A stretch of 8,469 bases of DNA from NCBI GenBank assembly GCA_030614945.1, contig JAUXAH010000068.1, forward strand, positions 1 through 8,469. The letters run 5' to 3'. The notes below the pieces were generated by a model. It was not told the origin of the DNA and did not search any database. It worked only from the letters and a program-made list of their open reading frames with translations. A program made the translations under genes and the position numbers. How positions within the stretch are numbered: the first letter of the stretch is position 1; each line of letters opens with the position of its first letter. Below are positions 5,937 to 8,469 of this stretch, in pieces. The DNA is from Phycisphaerae bacterium. Lineage in GTDB: Bacteria > Planctomycetota > Phycisphaerae > Sedimentisphaerales > SG8-4.

Positions 5937-7337
5937 CTATTTTGTCGCATTTTCCGCGATTGCCACAAGGTGATGTCTGGTTCGAAAGAACAGGGTGCCC
6001 TGTGAAATTGCAGGTGTCGCTATGCAGGTTTCATTCATCTCATTAACACCAAGCAACTTAAATTCAGGCCCTGCCTTTACGACATATATGTCGCCTTTCT
6101 CGCCGGTGAAGTAGATTTTTCCGTCCGCTCCTATCGGAGATGCGCTGAAAGCCCCGCACTTAGCGCTTAAACTTTCACGGTAGAGCAATTTACCGGTTTT
6201 AGCTTCGAAGCAGCTCAGTCTGCCGGAATCTGAACCGCAATAAAGATAATCACCATAGACGATGGGCGTTGGTATGTAGTTGCCGCCTCTGGTATAGCTC
6301 CAGGCGATATGCTTATTGCTTGATGAATTTTCAGCCGGTGAAATATCTCCGGCTGCCGACAAGCGCACAGCGTAGATGGGCGACATTCGTCCATGTGCGT
6401 TGGTAATATAGACTAAACCATTACCGACAACAGGTGTCGGAACGGGGATGTCACCGCCGCCCTTCATTTTCCAGAGTTCTTTTCCCGTTTCAATATCATA
6501 TCCGCCGATGTGCTTATATCCGTTAACAATGATTTGGGAATACTTCTCGCCTGTATAAACGGTCGGCGTGCCCCAGGTCGGGACATCGCTTCGAGGAGTC
6601 TTCCACAACTGATTGCCATTCTTCAGATTAAAGACGGCAATGAAGGAATCCTTCTGAACATCACATTGTATAATTACCATTTGCTTATGGATGATGGGCG
6701 AGCTGCCCCCTCCCCATTGGGCGGAGGAACTGCGATAATAACCCCAGTCAAGTACACCAAGGTCCTTTTCCCATACAGGATTGCCTTGGATATCGTAACA
6801 GTACAATCCTTCAGACCCGAAGAATGCAACGACGTAATTTCCATCCGTACAGGGGGTAGGACTTGCGTGGCTGGATTTCGGATGCCGTTTGACCTTCGGC
6901 TTGCCGGCGTGAGCTTCTCGCTCCCACAGAATTTTGCCGTTTTTTCTATCTATACAGTAAACACGCCAGTTGAAAATATCCTTTTCAGTTACCGATTCGA
7001 TGTCTCCGTACATGCCCACCTTCAGACTTGATTCACCTTTGTCCTTAACGGCGGTAGTAACAAAGATGCGGTCGCCCCATACCGCCGGGCAGGAATGGCC
7101 AAGGCCGGCAATAGGCGTTTTCCAGCGGATGTTTTCGCCTCGTTCAACGTCCCACTTGACTGGAGTCGGATAACCCTCTGCAACACCGCTTGCATTGCGA
7201 CCACGAAACGAAGGCCAGTTCTGCCCGGCCCACAGATTCTGTGCTGTAGAAGTGATTCCGATGAGAAAACTAAACGCAGCAAATAAGAATATACCGAACA
7301 CACAACCACGTCTTTTTGCCACTGGATAACTTATCAT
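5937..7337 (-). CDS. secreted PQQ-like beta-propeller repeat protein
   Basis: A 466-residue protein of the PQQ-like/BamB-type propeller superfamily. A basic start (KRR at 8-10) and a hydrophobic stretch (about 12-29) form a signal peptide or membrane anchor. The mature part opens with '[16 protein letters not shown]' (40-55) and '[13 protein letters not shown]' (70-82), typical of a large planctomycete paralogue group. Blade motifs recur at '[12 protein letters not shown]' (128-139), '[11 protein letters not shown]' (180-190), '[12 protein letters not shown]' (235-246), '[12 protein letters not shown]' (279-290) and '[13 protein letters not shown]' (376-388), consistent with a complete propeller ending in 'HHLVAIAE'. 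I see no sign of the cytochrome domain of a quinoprotein dehydrogenase, so a binding or scaffold role is more likely than catalysis, but this is inference. AAAGGAG five bases before the ATG fixes the start. It lies 157 bases after the ThuA gene. Confidence 0.9.
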   Translation of the reverse strand: MISYPVAKRRGCVFGIFLFAAFSFLIGITSTAQNLWAGQNWPSFRGRNASGVAEGYPTPVKWDVERGENIRWKTPIAGLGHSCPAVWGDRIFVTTAVKDKGESSLKVGMYGDIESVTEKDIFNWRVYCIDRKNGKILWEREAHAGKPKVKRHPKSSHASPTPCTDGNYVVAFFGSEGLYCYDIQGNPVWEKDLGVLDWGYYRSSSAQWGGGSSPIIHKQMVIIQCDVQKDSFIAVFNLKNGNQLWKTPRSDVPTWGTPTVYTGEKYSQIIVNGYKHIGGYDIETGKELWKMKGGGDIPVPTPVVGNGLVYITNAHGRMSPIYAVRLSAAGDISPAENSSSNKHIAWSYTRGGNYIPTPIVYGDYLYCGSDSGRLSCFEAKTGKLLYRESLSAKCGAFSASPIGADGKIYFTGEKGDIYVVKAGPEFKLLGVNEMNETCIATPAISQGTLFFRTRHHLVAIAENATK

Positions 7338-7414
7338 TCACGCTCCTTTCACCGACCCACCAATTAAAAAAACCAGAGAACCAAAATCAGCGACATAAAA
7401 AACCACAGTCTAAT

Positions 7415-7443
7415 CTAATATATCAACCCTCCGGCCCAATCAA
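7415..7443 (-). promoter_or_regulatory. possible promoter of the propeller gene
   Basis: In the 157-base gap after the ThuA gene the minus strand has TTGATT (7438-7443), 17 bases, then TATTAG (7415-7420); an overlapping TATATT (7417-7422) is a better -10 but would leave only a 15-base spacer. The leader would be about 70 bases. The gap otherwise holds only a small GACA-ATC-TGTC dyad near 7448-7458. This is a weak prediction. Confidence 0.28.
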
Positions 7444-7494
7444 AACAGACAATCTGTCATCATCCTCCTCTGCCTGGCCTAAATTCTCAGCCAC

Positions 7495-8268
7495 TCAGTC
7501 CGCGCACCACCGTATCGCCTGTGCCACCAGCCGGCGATAGCTTTCGTTGGCATACACACTGGGGCCGTGCCCAACCATAATGAAACACACCTTGCCCTTG
7601 CCGTAGCGCCTAACCCAGCCAAGCGGCTTATCACTCGCCGGATGCCCCGTACTTAAAAGCAGTCGATTGTCCTTCTCGAAGCCGCACTTTTTATACGTCT
7701 CATCGTGCACCGCAAAATCGCTCACACCCCGCGTAACCGGATGCCTCGAATCTTCTATGTGAATCTTATAATCCGCATCGTGTTTATATGTGCTTCCCTC
7801 ACGCTTCACTCCGTCCTCTTCTGTCGCTTTCACATAGTATTTGCCCCCGATGATTTTGCGATACTCACCCCATTCCTGGAACGCCCCCATCGAATGGTGC
7901 AGCGCCACCACCCCAACACCGCCTTTTACCAATTTGGTGAAATTCTCCTGCCGCTTCGGCGATATCTTCTGCGTCATATTGAAAAGCACCATCACGTCGT
8001 AGTCCCACTCGCTGACGTCCTCGAATATCTCGCTGTGGTCTTTCAGTTGGGCCTCGATGTATTCGATATCATCGTATCCTTCAAACAGCGTAAAGAACGG
8101 CTTACGCTCAAACGCGTGTCCGCCCGTAACCACCACCACCTTTATCTTCTCGCCCGGCCCACGCCCCAAATCCGCAAATTCACCGCAGGAGCAAACATAC
8201 CCCGCCACCAGCAGCAGAACGCCCACCAGCATTACCCTGCGAACCATCATTTTACCTCTCCACTTCAT
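7495..8268 (-). CDS. ThuA-domain (trehalose utilisation-like) putative lipoprotein
   Basis: A 257-residue protein with one ThuA domain, which has a class I glutamine amidotransferase-like fold. Visible motifs are 'VVVVTGGHAFERKPF' (44-58), 'VVALHHSMGAFQEWGEY' (120-136), 'HPVTRGVSDFAVHDETY' (176-192) and 'GWVRRYGKGKVCFIMVGHG' (217-235). The N-terminus is basic then hydrophobic (13-25) and reaches Cys26 and Cys28; VCSC could be a lipobox, although it is not a strong one, so the protein is probably exported and perhaps lipid-anchored. ThuA-family proteins are common in carbohydrate loci, where they are linked to 3-keto-sugar metabolism; the reaction of this branch is not established. The ATG at 8268 has AAAGGAG eight bases upstream. 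The ATG pair at 8250/8247, preceded by GAGAGG, is an alternative that would remove six or seven residues. It starts 61 bases after the isomerase gene ends and is probably co-transcribed with it. Confidence 0.9.
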   Translation of the reverse strand: MKWRGKMMVRRVMLVGVLLLVAGYVCSCGEFADLGRGPGEKIKVVVVTGGHAFERKPFFTLFEGYDDIEYIEAQLKDHSEIFEDVSEWDYDVMVLFNMTQKISPKRQENFTKLVKGGVGVVALHHSMGAFQEWGEYRKIIGGKYYVKATEEDGVKREGSTYKHDADYKIHIEDSRHPVTRGVSDFAVHDETYKKCGFEKDNRLLLSTGHPASDKPLGWVRRYGKGKVCFIMVGHGPSVYANESYRRLVAQAIRWCAD

Positions 8269-8329
8269 TTACTCATCTCCTTTCAAACCCCCCGGTTATT
8301 TCTTTTCTTAACCCTTCCGCCGGCAATCA

Positions 8330-8469
8330 CTACACCAGCTCTTTGAGATACTTGATGCTCCGCTCGGCCTGGTCCACGGTGCCGCATTCGACGCTCAGCA
8401 CAATGTCACGCGGTGCACTTCTGCAGACCTCGATTACCTTCTTCCAGTCTATGACTCCTTCGCCGCACG
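8330..8469 (-). CDS. sugar phosphate isomerase/epimerase-like protein, C-terminal end only
   Basis: The window holds only the last 45 codons; the gene continues past the right edge. The visible end reads 'GEGVIDWKKVIEVC' then 'APRDIVLSVECGT' and finishes 'RSIKYLKELV' before TAG at 8330-8332. The G.G.IDW..V pattern followed by a strand carrying the Glu in 'LSVECGT' and a helix with '.YLK.L' is the usual C-terminus of the xylose isomerase-like TIM barrel (AP endonuclease 2 family) annotated as sugar phosphate isomerase/epimerase. Many such proteins act on keto-sugars or inositols; this end does not identify the substrate. It precedes the ThuA gene on the same strand, and the pairing is common in planctomycete carbohydrate loci. 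A short GGTTA/TAACC dyad in the 61-base gap is too weak to call a terminator. Confidence 0.8.
   Translation of the reverse strand, partial: CGEGVIDWKKVIEVCRSAPRDIVLSVECGTVDQAERSIKYLKELV

Noticed and set aside
7440..7494. Terminator after the ThuA gene
   Set aside because: The minus strand has ACAGA-TTG-TCTGT followed by TTTTG, but a five-pair stem with a broken T-run is not enough to support a terminator.
7705..8346. Open frame of 213 codons on the plus strand
   Set aside because: It is antisense to the ThuA gene, has a His/Leu/Pro-rich translation with no domain, and no good ribosome binding site was noted.

Overview
The window looks like a chromosomal segment of a bacterium of the Planctomycetota, possibly a Phycisphaerae-like lineage. 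Four things suggest this: a secreted PQQ-type beta-propeller protein with the 'NWPSFRG..ASGVAEG' N-terminus common in that phylum, a ThuA-domain lipoprotein, a xylose-isomerase-like sugar isomerase/epimerase end, and a BlaR1-like protein with a very large extracytoplasmic region opening with a 'QWWRPDG' module. This assignment rests on remembered family signatures, not on a search. No rRNA, tRNA, CRISPR array, transposase or phage gene was seen, and no gene-free stretch exceeds 160 bases.

Layout. Left part (1-1640): a DUF134 helix-turn-helix protein (+) ending in an Arg-Gly tail, a convergent HD-domain hydrolase (-), and a small divergent cupin (+) with its own promoter. Positions 1640-1753 hold an imperfect inverted repeat and a short out-of-frame coding-like tail just behind the next gene. 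Right part (1754-8469): five minus-strand genes, in transcription order a sugar isomerase/epimerase (only its C-terminus is present), a ThuA lipoprotein, a PQQ-like propeller protein, a BlaI/MecI-family repressor and a 1192-residue BlaR1/M56 membrane metalloprotease.

How the genes may work together. The repressor and protease form a two-gene operon whose promoter carries a perfect 16-bp BlaI-type dyad filling the -35/-10 spacer, so autoregulation is likely. By analogy with BlaR1/BlaI, a ligand outside the membrane would activate the zinc protease and relieve repression. Here the penicillin-binding sensor is replaced by about 800 residues of mostly beta-rich modules, including DUF3108-like and PsbP/DcrB-like segments, so the ligand is unknown. 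The upstream isomerase, ThuA and propeller genes look like envelope-associated carbohydrate functions. A terminator-like hairpin and a separate promoter set them apart from the repressor operon.

The most interesting element is this proteolytic signalling pair with its unusual sensor and well-defined operator. The other genes are ordinary members of known families.
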